Under the pieces are notes generated by a model. It worked only from the letters and a program-made list of their open reading frames with translations, was not told the origin of the DNA and ran no database searches. Below are positions 44,313-53,834 of a stretch of DNA of 64,000 nucleotides, piece by piece. This DNA comes from Halorubrum sp. CBA1229. Its GTDB lineage: Archaea > Halobacteriota > Halobacteria > Halobacteriales > Haloferacaceae. The position numbers and the translations under genes were made by a program. Numbering within the stretch: the first letter of the stretch is position 1; every line of letters starts with the position of its first letter. The DNA lies in contig NZ_CP054585.1 in NCBI RefSeq assembly GCF_003721435.2, positions 1,178,001 through 1,242,000 of the forward strand, in the 5' to 3' direction.

Positions 44313-46502
44313 TTAGAAGTAGTCGATCGACTGCGGCAGTTCGAGCTTCATCCCCTTGCGCTCGCGGATCTCCATGATCTTCTCGCGCTGGAGGTTGTCG
44401 ACGAGGACGCGGAAGCCCGCGTTCTCGGTGTTCCACGAGGCGCGGCCCTCGGTGGCCGAGCGGATGTCGGAGGAGAAGCCGATCATCTCCTCGACGGGCG
44501 CGATGCCCTCGACGACCATCAGGTCGCCCTCCTGGTACATGTCGTCGACGCGGCCGCGGCGGCCCTGGATCTCGCCGGACGCGGCGCCCATGTGCTCCGA
44601 GGGCACGTCGATCCGGACGTCCTGGATCGGCTCCAGCAGGCGGACCTCGCCGTCGATCAGCGCGCGGTGGACCGCGTCGCGGACCGCGGGGATGACCTGC
44701 GCGGGCCCGCGGTGGATGGTGTCCTCGTGGAGCTTCGCGTCGTGGAGACGGAACAGCGATCCCTGGACCGGCTCGGCGGCGAGCGGCCCGTCGTCGAGCG
44801 CCTCTTGGAGCCCTTCTAAGACGAGCTCCATCGTCTCGTTGAGGTGCTGGATCCCCTTCGTGTCGTCGATGAGGATGTTGGTCCGGTGGATGTCCTCGAC
44901 GTTCTGCGAGGTGTCCTTGTCCATGCCGGCCTCCTGCAGCGCCTCGCGGCGCTCCAGTTCGGGCATGTCCATCGAGACCTCGCCGAGCTGGATGGCGTCG
45001 ACGATGTCCTGGTCCATCGGCTCGACGGTGATGTAGAACTTGTTGTGACGGTTCGGCGACTGCCCCTCGACCTCGCGGGACGCCTCTTGGGGCTGCTCGC
45101 GGAAGACGACGATCGGCTCGCCGGTGATGACCGGGATGCCCTGGTTGTCGCGGATGCGCTGGGTGATCACTTCGAGGTGGAGCTCGCCCTGCCCGCTGAT
45201 GAGGTGCTCGCCCGTGTCCTCGTTGATCTCGATCTGGATCGTCGGATCCTCCTTTGCGACCTGCTGGAGCGTCTCGATGAGCTTCGGCAGGTCGTCCATG
45301 TTCTGGGCCTCGACGGACTTCGTGATGACCGGCTCGGAGATGTGCTCGATCGACTCGAACGGCGTCATCTCGACGGACGAGACCGTGGAACCGGCGATGG
45401 CGTCACGCAGTCCGGTGACGGACGCGATGTTCCCGGCCGGGACGCGGTCCACCTCCTCGCGCTCGGACCCCATGAAGAGCCCGACGCTCTGGATGCGGTT
45501 CTTGCCGGCGGTCCCGGAGACGTACAGCTCCTGGCCCTTCTCCAGTGTGCCGGAGAAGACGCGGCCCGTCGCGATCTCGCCCGCGTGCGGGTCCATGGAG
45601 ATGTCGGTGACCATGAAGACGACCTCGCCGTCCTCGTTGACCATCCGCATCGTGTCGGCCAGCTCGCTGTCCGCGTCGCCGCGCCAGATGCGCGGGACAC
45701 GACGAGGCTGGGCGTCGACCGGGTTCGGGAAGTGCTCGCAGACCATGTCGAGCACGACGTTCGAGAGCGGCGTCCGCTCGTGGAGCTCTTCGCGCTTGTC
45801 GTTCTGTTCGAGCTCCATGATGTCGCCGAAGTCCATGCCGGTCCGCTGCATCGACGGCATCGAGACGCCCCACTTGTACAGCGCGGAGCCGAAGCCGACC
45901 GTCCCGTCCTCGACGGAGACGGTCCAGTCCGTGGGGATGTCGTCCATGTTCTCGGCCATCCCGCGGATGAGCTCGTTGACGTCGGCGATGACGGACATCA
46001 GCCGCTCCTGCATCTCCTGAGGCCCCTCCTGAAGCTCGGAGATGAGGCGGTCGACCTTGTTGATGAACAGCGCCGGCTTCACGCCCTCGCGGAGCGCCTG
46101 CCGGAGCACCGTCTCCGTCTGCGGCATCGCGCCCTCGACGGCGTCGACGACCACTAAGGCGCCGTCGACCGCGCGCATCGCGCGGGTGACGTCGCCCCCG
46201 AAGTCCACGTGGCCCGGGGTGTCGATGAGGTTGATGAGGTGGTTGGTGTCCTCGTACTCGTGGGTCATCGAGACGTTCGCCGCGTCGATGGTGATGCCGC
46301 GCTCCTGCTCGTCCTCCTTCGTGTCCATCGCGAGCTGCTCGCCCGCGGTGTCCTGGGAGATCATGCCGGCACCGGCCAGCAGGTTGTCGGAGAGCGTCGT
46401 CTTGCCGTGGTCGACGTGGGCGGCGATGGCGATGTTCCGGATGTTCTCCGGAGTGTCCATCAGCCGCTCGCACTCTTGAACGATCTTCTTGCGTCGGCCC
46501 AT
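44313..46502 (-). CDS. fusA: translation elongation factor EF-2
   Basis: The 729-residue translocase has G1 [10 protein letters not shown]3 DTPGHVD and G4 NKVDR. Domain IV carries the diphthamide region with [14 protein letters not shown], where the His is modified in archaea. Start [15 protein letters not shown] at 46502 is preferred over an upstream ATG (46532). Length and domain order are normal. It is transcribed alone. Confidence 0.97.
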   Translation of the reverse strand: MGRRKKIVQECERLMDTPENIRNIAIAAHVDHGKTTLSDNLLAGAGMISQDTAGEQLAMDTKEDEQERGITIDAANVSMTHEYEDTNHLINLIDTPGHVDFGGDVTRAMRAVDGALVVVDAVEGAMPQTETVLRQALREGVKPALFINKVDRLISELQEGPQEMQERLMSVIADVNELIRGMAENMDDIPTDWTVSVEDGTVGFGSALYKWGVSMPSMQRTGMDFGDIMELEQNDKREELHERTPLSNVVLDMVCEHFPNPVDAQPRRVPRIWRGDADSELADTMRMVNEDGEVVFMVTDISMDPHAGEIATGRVFSGTLEKGQELYVSGTAGKNRIQSVGLFMGSEREEVDRVPAGNIASVTGLRDAIAGSTVSSVEMTPFESIEHISEPVITKSVEAQNMDDLPKLIETLQQVAKEDPTIQIEINEDTGEHLISGQGELHLEVITQRIRDNQGIPVITGEPIVVFREQPQEASREVEGQSPNRHNKFYITVEPMDQDIVDAIQLGEVSMDMPELERREALQEAGMDKDTSQNVEDIHRTNILIDDTKGIQHLNETMELVLEGLQEALDDGPLAAEPVQGSLFRLHDAKLHEDTIHRGPAQVIPAVRDAVHRALIDGEVRLLEPIQDVRIDVPSEHMGAASGEIQGRRGRVDDMYQEGDLMVVEGIAPVEEMIGFSSDIRSATEGRASWNTENAGFRVLVDNLQREKIMEIRERKGMKLELPQSIDYF

Positions 46503-46768
46503 TATACCGCTTGTTACCGATAGCAGGGTCAAAAGGGTAGTGTTTCTCCGCGGCCGTTTCGCCGAGGATCACCCCTGATCGCCGGAGATTTCGTGTCGAT
46601 CGGTCGCACGATTCGATGCGTGTGGGCAGCACGATTCGGTGAGCGCGAGCCGCGCGGTTCGGTGAGCGCGAGCCACGCGGTTCGGGATGGGTGGGCGAGA
46701 CGAACGGCCGCGAGACGACCGCGGCCGTCTCCACGCGGATTTAAGTGCTCGGTGGGGAACCGAGGCGT

Positions 46769-47413
46769 ATGAACGAGACGCTCTCGCGGCTCGCCGACAC
46801 CGGCGTCGTCGCGGTGCTGCGCGGGGTCGAGGCCGACCAGCTCATCGGGATCACGGAGGCGCTCCGCGAGGGCGGGGTCACCGCCGTCGAGATCACCGCG
46901 GACACGCCAGACGTCGCCGGGAAGCTCGAAGCGGTGACGGGCTCGTTCGGCGACGAGGTCGTCGTCGGCACCGGCACCGTGCTCGACAGCGAGACCGCCC
47001 GGACGACCCTGATGGCCGGCGCCGAGTTCGTCGTCTCGCCGAGCCTCCACGAGGACGTGATCGAGACCTGCAACCGCTACGGCGCCGTCACCGCGCCCGG
47101 CGTGATGACGCCGACCGAGGCGATCCGAGGGTACGAAGCCGGCGCCGACTTCGTGAAGGTGTTCCCCGCGAAGACCGTCGGTCCGGCCCACCTCGGCGCG
47201 ATGAAGGGACCGCTCGGCCAGATCCCGATGATGCCGACCGGCGGCGTCGGCCCCGGCAACGCGGCCGACTACATCGACGCCGGCGCGTTCGCGGTCGGCG
47301 CCGGCGGCGCCCTCGTCGACTACGACGCGGCCGAGCGCGGCGACTACGAGTCGATCACCGAGACCGCCCGCGAGTTCGTGCAGGTGGTCGAGGAGGCGCG
47401 CGACGACGACTGA
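46769..47413 (+). CDS. kdgA: 2-dehydro-3-deoxy-phosphogluconate (KDPG) aldolase
   Basis: The 214-residue class I aldolase splits KDPG into pyruvate and glyceraldehyde 3-phosphate in the semi-phosphorylative Entner-Doudoroff route of haloarchaea. The Schiff-base Lys is K130 in DFVKVFPAK, with VVGTGTVLD and MPTGGVGPGN completing the barrel sites. A TTTAA box at about 46740 lies 27 bases before the ATG, supporting a leaderless start at 46769 rather than 46745. Some haloarchaeal members also use the galactonate product; sequence does not decide. Confidence 0.93.
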   Translation: MNETLSRLADTGVVAVLRGVEADQLIGITEALREGGVTAVEITADTPDVAGKLEAVTGSFGDEVVVGTGTVLDSETARTTLMAGAEFVVSPSLHEDVIETCNRYGAVTAPGVMTPTEAIRGYEAGADFVKVFPAKTVGPAHLGAMKGPLGQIPMMPTGGVGPGNAADYIDAGAFAVGAGGALVDYDAAERGDYESITETAREFVQVVEEARDDD

Positions 47414-47437
47414 GGCGACGCAATAGCGACGGTCTCC

Positions 47438-47858
47438 TTATAAACAAATAAATACGGCAGCAGCGGTGGCGCGCGCCTTCGAGTGGCCGCCCTCGGCGGC
47501 CACGAGGTGCGCGTGCGAGGGACGCGGTGAGCGCTCGGAGAGCGCGAACCGCGAGGCTGGGGAGGCGTGAGGTGCGGTTGCGGTGCGGTCGGGGTGGGAC
47601 TCAAAGGGGCAGCCGCGAGGCGGACGCAGGCGACGTAAGCAGCGTGGCGCGTAGCGCCACGGGCAGCCGGCGGCGAAGCCGCCGGCGACACCGCAGGGAG
47701 CGAACAAAGTGAGCGACCGAGGAGCGCAGCGAGCGTGCATCCGCCTCGCGGCTGGGGCTTTGGAGGTGCTCTCCGCCGATCTATCATCAACCGCGTATAA
47801 ATGAGCTGATGGAGCTTTGGAGGTGCTCTCCGCCAGATCGAGATCGGTTCTTTATAAA
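47438..47858 (-). repeat. interspersed structured element, copy 3 with duplicated tail
   Basis: Bounded on the left by TTATAAA (47438) and on the right by two boxes, TATAAAT (47796) and TTTATAAA (47851). Stem 1 is CGCGGT-GA-GCGCTC/GAGCGC-GA-ACCGCG with a GGA loop. The long stem pairs 47610-47628 with 47736-47754, 18 of 19 complementary. An extra hairpin GTGGCCGCC/GGCGGCCAC lies at the left. The tail block with CTTTGGAGGTGCTCTCCGCC occurs twice, each followed by a TATA box. It lies between the convergent kdgA and PolD genes. ORFs here are not genes. Confidence 0.8.
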
Positions 47859-47919
47859 GGACAGACGGAGGCGACAATCACTCGGAAGCTTTCGAAAAGC
47901 GCGTCTTCGCCCGCAACCC

Positions 47920-50900
47920 CTACATGAAGTCGGCGATGCCGGACTGCTTGTTGGTGTCGTCCTCGAAGATCGATTCGAGCGACTCCTCTAACACCTTCAG
48001 CCGCTGTTTCGTATAGGGTCGACAGCCGAACCGGTCGGCGACCTCGATCGCCGTGTCGACGTACTTGTTCACCGATCCCTGGTGGACGGTGAGGTTCACG
48101 CGCCCGCCGCACTCGCGGCAGTCGCCCGAGAGCGGCATCCGGCGGTACTTCTCGCCGCAGTCGAGACACCGCGTCTCCTGCCGCGAGAACGCCCGGAGGT
48201 TCCCGATGATGTCCGGCAGGAAGTGGTACTCGATGACCCGCTCGGCCACGTCGGTCTCGTCGACCGCGCGGAGCTTCCGGGCCAGCTCCAGCTGCGCGTC
48301 CATCTTCTCCATCATGTCCCCGAGCGTTTTGTACGCAGACAGGTCCGGCCCCATCGCGATGTCCGTCGTGTCGTGGGTGTGGTCGAACCCGTGGTACTCC
48401 TCGTCGGTCCCGAGCGTGTCCTCGCCGAGCTGGATCCGGTCTTCCAGCTCCTCCGGGTCCGTCAGCTCCAGCGTCGCCTCGTAGAACTCGCGCGGGTACT
48501 CGCGCACGATATCCATGTTGTGCGCCTCGTCGTCGATCTCGGAGGGGTCGATCCGCGAGGACATCACGAGGGGCGCGTCCATGCGCCCCCCGCGCTGGTC
48601 GGGGAGAAATTCTTTCGAGAAGTTGAGAAGTCCGTCCATCAGGAGCATCACGCAATCCTCGTCGCCGTCGCACTGAGCGACCAGTAAATCGTTCGCCGCG
48701 AGGGTGTGCGTCTCGGCGACCGTGAGATTGTAGGTGTGTTCGACGTCGCTTTCGAGGAATTCCACCGAGTCGACTACGTCCGTCTCGATCCCTCCATCTG
48801 CAGCCACATCAGCGGCGACTTCCGCCGACGTCTCGTAATCGAGAGTCGTCGCTGGAACCAAATCACCGATCTCCAGTTCGTTCGCGGCGACCTTCCGAAC
48901 ACGCCCGTCCTCGGCTCGCAGCATCGTATGGTCGGGCGTCACGCGAATTGAGCGTCCACCCCGGGTCTCGACCCGGACAAGGTGGTCCTGACTCAGGTGT
49001 TTTGAGACGGCAGTCACCGACTGTGTCGACCTGTTTCCGCGTTCGTCGATCGAAGGGACTTCGATCGAGCCGTCGAGTTCGTCCACGAGCGTTCCGAAGT
49101 CATCGGTTCGCGGATTGTCCAGCCGATCCTCAACGAAGGCTTCGATAGTCTCGCGGTGCCAACCCGCGTCGTCTCGATACTCGATTTCCGTCTCCGGGTG
49201 GAAACAGTTCCTTCGTTTGGCGGCGTGAAAGTACGGATGCGCGTATCCGACGGCCGCCGACGTAAATCCTACCACTCTTCCGACAGTTGCCGCGCTCGTG
49301 TGCGGCGCCATCCCGAAGACGAGCTCGCCGACGAGGTCGTCGCGCTCGTTCACCTCGTAGAACCGCGGAAGCCCGTAGAACTGTTCGAGCAGGTCGTCGA
49401 CGAAGTCGGCGGTCCGCAGCATGTGCTCGGCCGCGCCGTCCGAGAGGACGATGTCCTGGACCCGGAGCTCCACGAGCTGGTCGTCGTGGCGCAGGGGCTC
49501 GCCGTCGATGTCGGTCTCGTAGCCGATCTCCCGGAGGTGGTCGGCGGTGACGTCGAGCTCCTCGGGCCGGACGGACGTGACCGGGAGGTCCGTCATGTCG
49601 TACCTGACGGTGCCGTCCTTGAACGACGTGACGCCGTTCTTCGCGCGCAGGATGCCTTTCTCGATCGGCTCGGGGGTCTTGTTCCGCGAGGTGAGCCCCT
49701 GGACCCCCTTGAGGATCTCGAAGGACGCCTCGCGCTCGCCGACGTTCGCCAGCGCGGAGCGGTACGCGTCGTTGAGGTCGACCTCCTGGTACGTCGCCGC
49801 GCGCACCTCCCACTCGCAGCGCGGGCACTCGACGCGACCGGCCTCGTCGGGCTCGCAGACGGTGCCGCAGTCGCCGCACTCGTAGTGGGGCTCGGTGTGG
49901 ACCTCGCAGTCCGGACACCGGGCCTTGTAGGTGTGTTCGCCGCAGTCGGGACAGACCCGGTCGGAGACCTCGACCTCCAGCCGCCCCCGGTGGCCCGAGT
50001 CGTCCATCACGCTCGCGGCCTCGGCGACGTCGCGCTGGGGGCCGCCGGCCTCGTTGATCGGGAACAGGGTGTGGACCGCCGGGGAGAGGTCGCGGCTCTC
50101 CGACTTCTCGGGGCGGCCCATCCGGTTCCCGATCCGGGTCGGTGCGCGTTCGCGCACCTCGAAGGGCGCGACCTCGTTGACGGCCTTCACGGCGTTCTCG
50201 CCGTCGGCCCACTCGCGGGCCGCCGCCGAGAGGTCGCTCTCCTCCCACGTCTTCCGGAGACCATCGTCGACACCGAGCGACCGCGCGAGCGGGCGCCACG
50301 TCGGGACCCGGAGGGCGTCCGGGGTGGCGGTGTGCTCGACCAGCAGCGACTCCAAGGCCCCCTGCGTCGTCTCCGTGCGCTCGATCGCGAGGACGCCCTC
50401 GACCACGTCGCCGTCGGCGACCGCCTCGGCGAGCGCCTCGAACGCCGCGACCGACACGTCGTGCCAGAGGGAGGTGTACTCCGGGTGGAGCGGGCAGTCG
50501 TACTCGCGCGCCCACGCGAGCGCCTCGTCGACGTCGGGGTGTTCGAGGTCGACGTGGGGGTCGTCCCGCAGGGCCTGCACGTCCGCGCCGGCGTCGGCGA
50601 ACTCCTTGACCCACCACTCGTACACGTACGAGGCGGGCGCGAGCGGGTGGTTGTTCTCGACGAACTCCCCGTAGTTGACGAGGTACTCGCCTAAGTCGAG
50701 CACCTTCTCGACGCCGTTTCGGACCTCCTTCGCCTCCTCGGGGTCGTCGATGCGGCGGACCTCGCCGTTCGCGAGCCGGACCGTCGGCCCCTCGATGGAG
50801 TCGACGGGGACGACCCCGTGGGCCTTCCCCGGGCGCTCCGTCTTGATCTGCGTGCCGGCCGCGAGGAAGTCGTCGACGAGGTGCATCGTCGCCGGGTGAA

Positions 50901-52011
50901 CCCCGCCGGTCGCGAACCCGTGGTTCCGCGCGCGACCGTACCGGAGCCGGAACCCGCCCGCCTCGCTCGGGTGGGTGAACACGGGGCGACCCGCGATCAG
51001 GTCGCGGAGGAACTTCTGCGAGGGCTTCGCGCGCGGCGGGCCGTCGGGCGCCTCGCCGCCGGACTCCGACTCGCTCTCGTCGCCCTCGCTCGCGTCGTCC
51101 CCCACGTCCCCGTCCGAGTCGAGCGACTCGCCGTCCGAGCCCCCCTCGTCGCTCGCGCCGGACCCGTCTGTCCCGATCGTCCCGTCGATCAGGTCCTGGA
51201 GCCACGGCCAGTCGACCTCGTCGAGGTCGCGGGTGTACCGCTGGATCTTCGGGGCCTTCAGCGCGATCCCCTCGGCGGCGACGAGGCACATCCCGCCGCG
51301 CGCGGAGTTGGTGTCGACGCGTTCGAGGTCGCGGAAACCGGAGACCTCCTCGTCGCTCGTCGCCTCCCCGTCGAGCATGATGGGGATGTGCTCGGCGATG
51401 AACTTCGACTCCTTGTCCTTCGGCGTGTACTGGAGTCCGGTCTCCTTGTCGTAGAGGGCGATCTCCTCGGCGTAGCGCTCGACCTCCACGTCGCGCGGCT
51501 TGTACTCGTCGATGCCCAAAAGCGAGCGGGCGTAGTCGGCGACGAGCACAGAGAGCGCCTGCGCGGTCCCGCCCGCCGACCGGATCGGACCGGCGTAGTA
51601 GACGTTGACGAACTCGGTGCCGTCGTCGTTCTCCAGCAGCTCGACCCGATCGATCCCCTCGATCGGCGCGGCGACGACCCCCTCGGTGAGCAGCGCGACC
51701 GCGGTCCGGACCGCGCCCTCGACCTTCCCCGCGCGGGAGTCGTAGTCGCCGACCGTCCCCTCGACGAAGTCGGTGACGAGTTCCAGGGCCGCCTCCTCGC
51801 GAGACATCTCGCCTTCCAACTCGCGGACGCGTTCCGCGACGCCGTCGATGCCGAGGATGTTCTCGACGCGGTCGGCCATGTCGCGGGCGACGGGGATCTC
51901 GACCTCGGGCTCCGGGTCGTACCCCTGTCCCTTCGCCGTCTCCGCGAGCTCCAGCGCCTCGTCGAGCCGGTCTTCGATCCGGGCGAAGTATCGCTCGTCG
52001 TCGGGTCTCAT
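47920..52011 (-). CDS. polC: DNA polymerase D large subunit (DP2), with intein
   Basis: The 1363-residue precursor is the catalytic subunit of archaeal PolD; without its intein it is 1185 residues. The start MRPDDERYFARIEDRLD at 52011 is the family N terminus; an upstream open extension is not homologous. Conserved parts include YYAGPIRSAGGTAQALSV, GRPEKSESRDL, a zinc-binding CPDCGEHTYKARCPDCE set, and the C-terminal ribbon CLDCGEKYRRM...CRECGG. A long Ser/Asp/Glu-rich halophilic insertion (about residues 290-335) interrupts the N-terminal part. The small subunit DP1 is not in the window. It is preceded closely by the PPC-domain gene. Confidence 0.96.
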   Translation of the reverse strand: MRPDDERYFARIEDRLDEALELAETAKGQGYDPEPEVEIPVARDMADRVENILGIDGVAERVRELEGEMSREEAALELVTDFVEGTVGDYDSRAGKVEGAVRTAVALLTEGVVAAPIEGIDRVELLENDDGTEFVNVYYAGPIRSAGGTAQALSVLVADYARSLLGIDEYKPRDVEVERYAEEIALYDKETGLQYTPKDKESKFIAEHIPIMLDGEATSDEEVSGFRDLERVDTNSARGGMCLVAAEGIALKAPKIQRYTRDLDEVDWPWLQDLIDGTIGTDGSGASDEGGSDGESLDSDGDVGDDASEGDESESESGGEAPDGPPRAKPSQKFLRDLIAGRPVFTHPSEAGGFRLRYGRARNHGFATGGVHPATMHLVDDFLAAGTQIKTERPGKAHGVVPVDSIEGPTVRLANGEVRRIDDPEEAKEVRNGVEKVLDLGEYLVNYGEFVENNHPLAPASYVYEWWVKEFADAGADVQALRDDPHVDLEHPDVDEALAWAREYDCPLHPEYTSLWHDVSVAAFEALAEAVADGDVVEGVLAIERTETTQGALESLLVEHTATPDALRVPTWRPLARSLGVDDGLRKTWEESDLSAAAREWADGENAVKAVNEVAPFEVRERAPTRIGNRMGRPEKSESRDLSPAVHTLFPINEAGGPQRDVAEAASVMDDSGHRGRLEVEVSDRVCPDCGEHTYKARCPDCEVHTEPHYECGDCGTVCEPDEAGRVECPRCEWEVRAATYQEVDLNDAYRSALANVGEREASFEILKGVQGLTSRNKTPEPIEKGILRAKNGVTSFKDGTVRYDMTDLPVTSVRPEELDVTADHLREIGYETDIDGEPLRHDDQLVELRVQDIVLSDGAAEHMLRTADFVDDLLEQFYGLPRFYEVNERDDLVGELVFGMAPHTSAATVGRVVGFTSAAVGYAHPYFHAAKRRNCFHPETEIEYRDDAGWHRETIEAFVEDRLDNPRTDDFGTLVDELDGSIEVPSIDERGNRSTQSVTAVSKHLSQDHLVRVETRGGRSIRVTPDHTMLRAEDGRVRKVAANELEIGDLVPATTLDYETSAEVAADVAADGGIETDVVDSVEFLESDVEHTYNLTVAETHTLAANDLLVAQCDGDEDCVMLLMDGLLNFSKEFLPDQRGGRMDAPLVMSSRIDPSEIDDEAHNMDIVREYPREFYEATLELTDPEELEDRIQLGEDTLGTDEEYHGFDHTHDTTDIAMGPDLSAYKTLGDMMEKMDAQLELARKLRAVDETDVAERVIEYHFLPDIIGNLRAFSRQETRCLDCGEKYRRMPLSGDCRECGGRVNLTVHQGSVNKYVDTAIEVADRFGCRPYTKQRLKVLEESLESIFEDDTNKQSGIADFM
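48673..49206 (-). mobile_element. PolD mini-intein (178 aa), no endonuclease
   Basis: Residues 936-1113 of the 52011-start precursor interrupt RRN/CDGDED. The N-terminal block is CFHPETEIEYRDD, block B VTPDHTMLR, and the C-terminal part TYNLTVAETHTLAANDLLVAQ contains the final splicing blocks. The last residue is Gln, followed by Cys at +1, as in the Pyrococcus abyssi PolII intein. No LAGLIDADG blocks are present, so it has lost or never had the homing endonuclease. Removal restores a cysteine-containing active-site region CDGDEDCVMLL. Confidence 0.92.
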
Positions 52012-52027
52012 CGCCGCGAGACCCGCC

Positions 52028-52447
52028 TCACAGCCATAAGTCGAGGTCGGTGGTCGCGTCGTGCGACCGTTCCAGCGGCTCGTCGAACGCGCGGAGGTGG
52101 CATTCGCCCGCCCAGACCGTCGCGGAGTCGAGGTGGCCGGCGAGCGCCTGCCCGCTCGGCCGCGACAGCACGGCGTGGGTGTGCGCAAACACCTCCCCGT
52201 CGAGCAGCGAGACGTTCCCGACGCAGGCGGCGACCTCCAGCGGCTCGTCGAACGTCACCGACTGGTACTCGGTGTCCTCCTGGTCGTAGAACCAGACGTC
52301 CGCGTCCTGGACGGCGCCGAGCGCCGTGAACCAGCCCGCCTCGACGTCTTCCGCGCGGGCGAGGTCCTCGATCTCCTCGCGCCAGTCGGCGCCGGTCTCG
52401 AACCGCGCGACGTACTCCGCCGTCGTCTCGACTTCCCGGTGGTGCAT
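52028..52447 (-). CDS. PPC (DUF296) domain DNA-binding protein
   Basis: The 139-residue protein is a single PPC domain: GADWREEIEDLARAEDVEAGWFTALGAV, then EVAACVGNVSLLDGEVFAHTHAVLS, with the conserved His pair that binds metal in trimeric members, and LAGHLDSATVWAGECHLRAF. The ATG at 52447 gives the family N terminus; upstream codons are spurious. Plant relatives (AHL proteins) bind DNA; the archaeal role is unclear. It ends 16 bases before the PolD gene start, so it is probably in one transcript with it. Confidence 0.87.
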   Translation of the reverse strand: MHHREVETTAEYVARFETGADWREEIEDLARAEDVEAGWFTALGAVQDADVWFYDQEDTEYQSVTFDEPLEVAACVGNVSLLDGEVFAHTHAVLSRPSGQALAGHLDSATVWAGECHLRAFDEPLERSHDATTDLDLWL

Positions 52448-52636
52448 AGGAACCGCCCACGGCCGCCGGGGGCAAAAAGGCTTCAGTCGCGGCGCGCGTG
52501 ACCGACTCGAACCGAATTGATATAGCGCCATTAGATTTATACCTGAGAAATCGCGACGGACGGACAACTCACAGAAACCGTCGCTACGGCGTCAAAAACG
52601 AGGGAAAAACGGGGTGCGAAAGAGTACTGGACCGGT

Positions 52637-53014
52637 TCAGAACGGGGCCTGCGGGCCTTCGTCGTCGCCGCCGTCGTCGGTCGTCTCGCCGGGGAACGAC
52701 GGCGACGTGCCGCCGCTGCTGGTCCCGCCGAGGTCGCCGTCGGCGCCCGAGCCCATGCCCGTATCGGCGTGGACGGTCTCGATCTCCGGGATCTCCTTGA
52801 CCATCCGGGACTTGATCGCCTGGATCGTCATCGGTGAGATACCGCAGCCGGAGCAGGCGCCGCCGAGCTGGATCGTGACCTCGCCGCTCTCGCGGTCGAG
52901 GTGGTTGATGGCGGCGCTCCCGCCGTGCATCTGGATCTGCGGGAAGTTGCGCCGCAGGAAGTTCGTGATCCGCTCGCGGAGCTCGTTTTCCCCGTCGGCT
53001 GTGTCCGTGCTCAT
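52637..53014 (-). CDS. NifU C-terminal-like Fe-S protein
   Basis: The 125-residue protein carries the NifU C-terminal (Nfu) domain with CSGCG (C54, C57), which holds or transfers an Fe-S cluster. The start MSTDTADGENELRERI at 53014 fits. A Gly/Asp/Ser-rich tail of about 40 residues is unlike bacterial Nfu and may be a halophilic linker. It is 13 kb or more from the Suf operon. Confidence 0.9.
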   Translation of the reverse strand: MSTDTADGENELRERITNFLRRNFPQIQMHGGSAAINHLDRESGEVTIQLGGACSGCGISPMTIQAIKSRMVKEIPEIETVHADTGMGSGADGDLGGTSSGGTSPSFPGETTDDGGDDEGPQAPF

Positions 53015-53131
53015 GCCAGCGAGTTGGCGGGCGGCGGGCTTATGCCTTTGGTTCGCCGGAATGCGACCCCGCTCAGGGGTCACACGCAGGCGCCGACGAA
53101 GAGGCGGGTATCGACGGCGAGAGGGGTCCCG

Positions 53132-53458
53132 TCACTCCGGTCGATCGACCTGAAACGTCCGGTGAAGCTCCGCTTCGATCCGCTCGACGTACTCCTCGAG
53201 CGTCTCCTCGAACGTCTCGTCGTCGACGAGCACGCCCTCCAGCCGGTCGCGCGGGTTCTCGGGGAGCTCGACGTAGAACTCGCCGTCCTCGTAGAAGGGT
53301 TCGGACTCGTTGAGTATCGTCTGGTCGATCCCGTGGATCAACTGGGAGTCGTGGCGCTCGTTCATGTGGTTGAACGCGTTCTTGTACGCCCGCTGGAGCT
53401 CATTGAAGTAGTGGGCGTATTTGTCCTCGAACTTCTCGGGGTCGAACTCGTCGGCCAT
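53132..53458 (-). CDS. conserved small acidic haloarchaeal protein (108 aa)
   Basis: The product begins MADEFDPEKFEDKYAHYFNELQRAYKNAF and includes LIHGIDQTILNESEPFYEDG, with a helical end ETLEEYVERIEAELHRTFQV. It belongs to a family widespread in haloarchaea (DUF5783-like) with no known role. No metal motif or membrane segment. The ATG at 53458 matches the common N terminus; the longer frame is spurious. Confidence 0.8.
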   Translation of the reverse strand: MADEFDPEKFEDKYAHYFNELQRAYKNAFNHMNERHDSQLIHGIDQTILNESEPFYEDGEFYVELPENPRDRLEGVLVDDETFEETLEEYVERIEAELHRTFQVDRPE

Positions 53459-53834
53459 GTCGGATCCGAGGGCCCCGCGATGAAAAAGCCGGTCGATCGC
53501 CGGCGAGACGGCGGAACCGACCGATAGCATCGGGGTCGGCGCTGGAGACGGAGGGGCCTCGTCGAGCGTCGGTCCGGCCGGCAGACACCAATTAAATCAT
53601 ATAATGCTATATCAAAAGATGTGGCCGGATCGAGGGCCGGCGGCGGCGGGACGGCGAGTGCGGCAGGCGGAACCGAGAGTGCGTCGATCGACAGACCGAC
53701 ATGGCGACTCCGAGCACGACCGGCGACCCCGAGCACGACCGGCGGACCGGCCGGACGAGGACGTCACAGGGGTCGTTCCGGTAGCACTCCGGGTTACAGG
53801 TCGGTAGGGTTCGGAGAAGAGAGGGACGCGGCGA
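53459..53834. other. intergenic region before copA, no gene seen
   Basis: This 376-base gap holds an AT-rich block around 53592-53620 (with ATAATGC and TATATC), suitable for promoters on either strand. It also has two near-copies of CCGAGCACGACCGGCG at about 53710 and 53728. A 67-codon ORF at 53604 is Arg/Pro/Gly-rich and lacks family signs, so it is not called. No element of the repeat family is present. Confidence 0.6.

Noticed and set aside
47344-47877. 177-codon minus-strand ORF after kdgA, and ORF 47438-47740
   Set aside because: They lie across element copy 3 and kdgA; the same peptide pattern (RGCPFE-like) recurs in other copies because the DNA repeats, and no homologous domain is seen.
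52012-52188. Upstream extension of the PolD large subunit
   Set aside because: The family N terminus begins at the ATG at 52011; the extension is Arg/Thr-rich and overlaps the PPC-domain gene.
53604-53807. 67-codon ORF before copA
   Set aside because: Its composition (Arg, Pro, Gly) is that of random frames in this GC-rich DNA, with no conserved motif.
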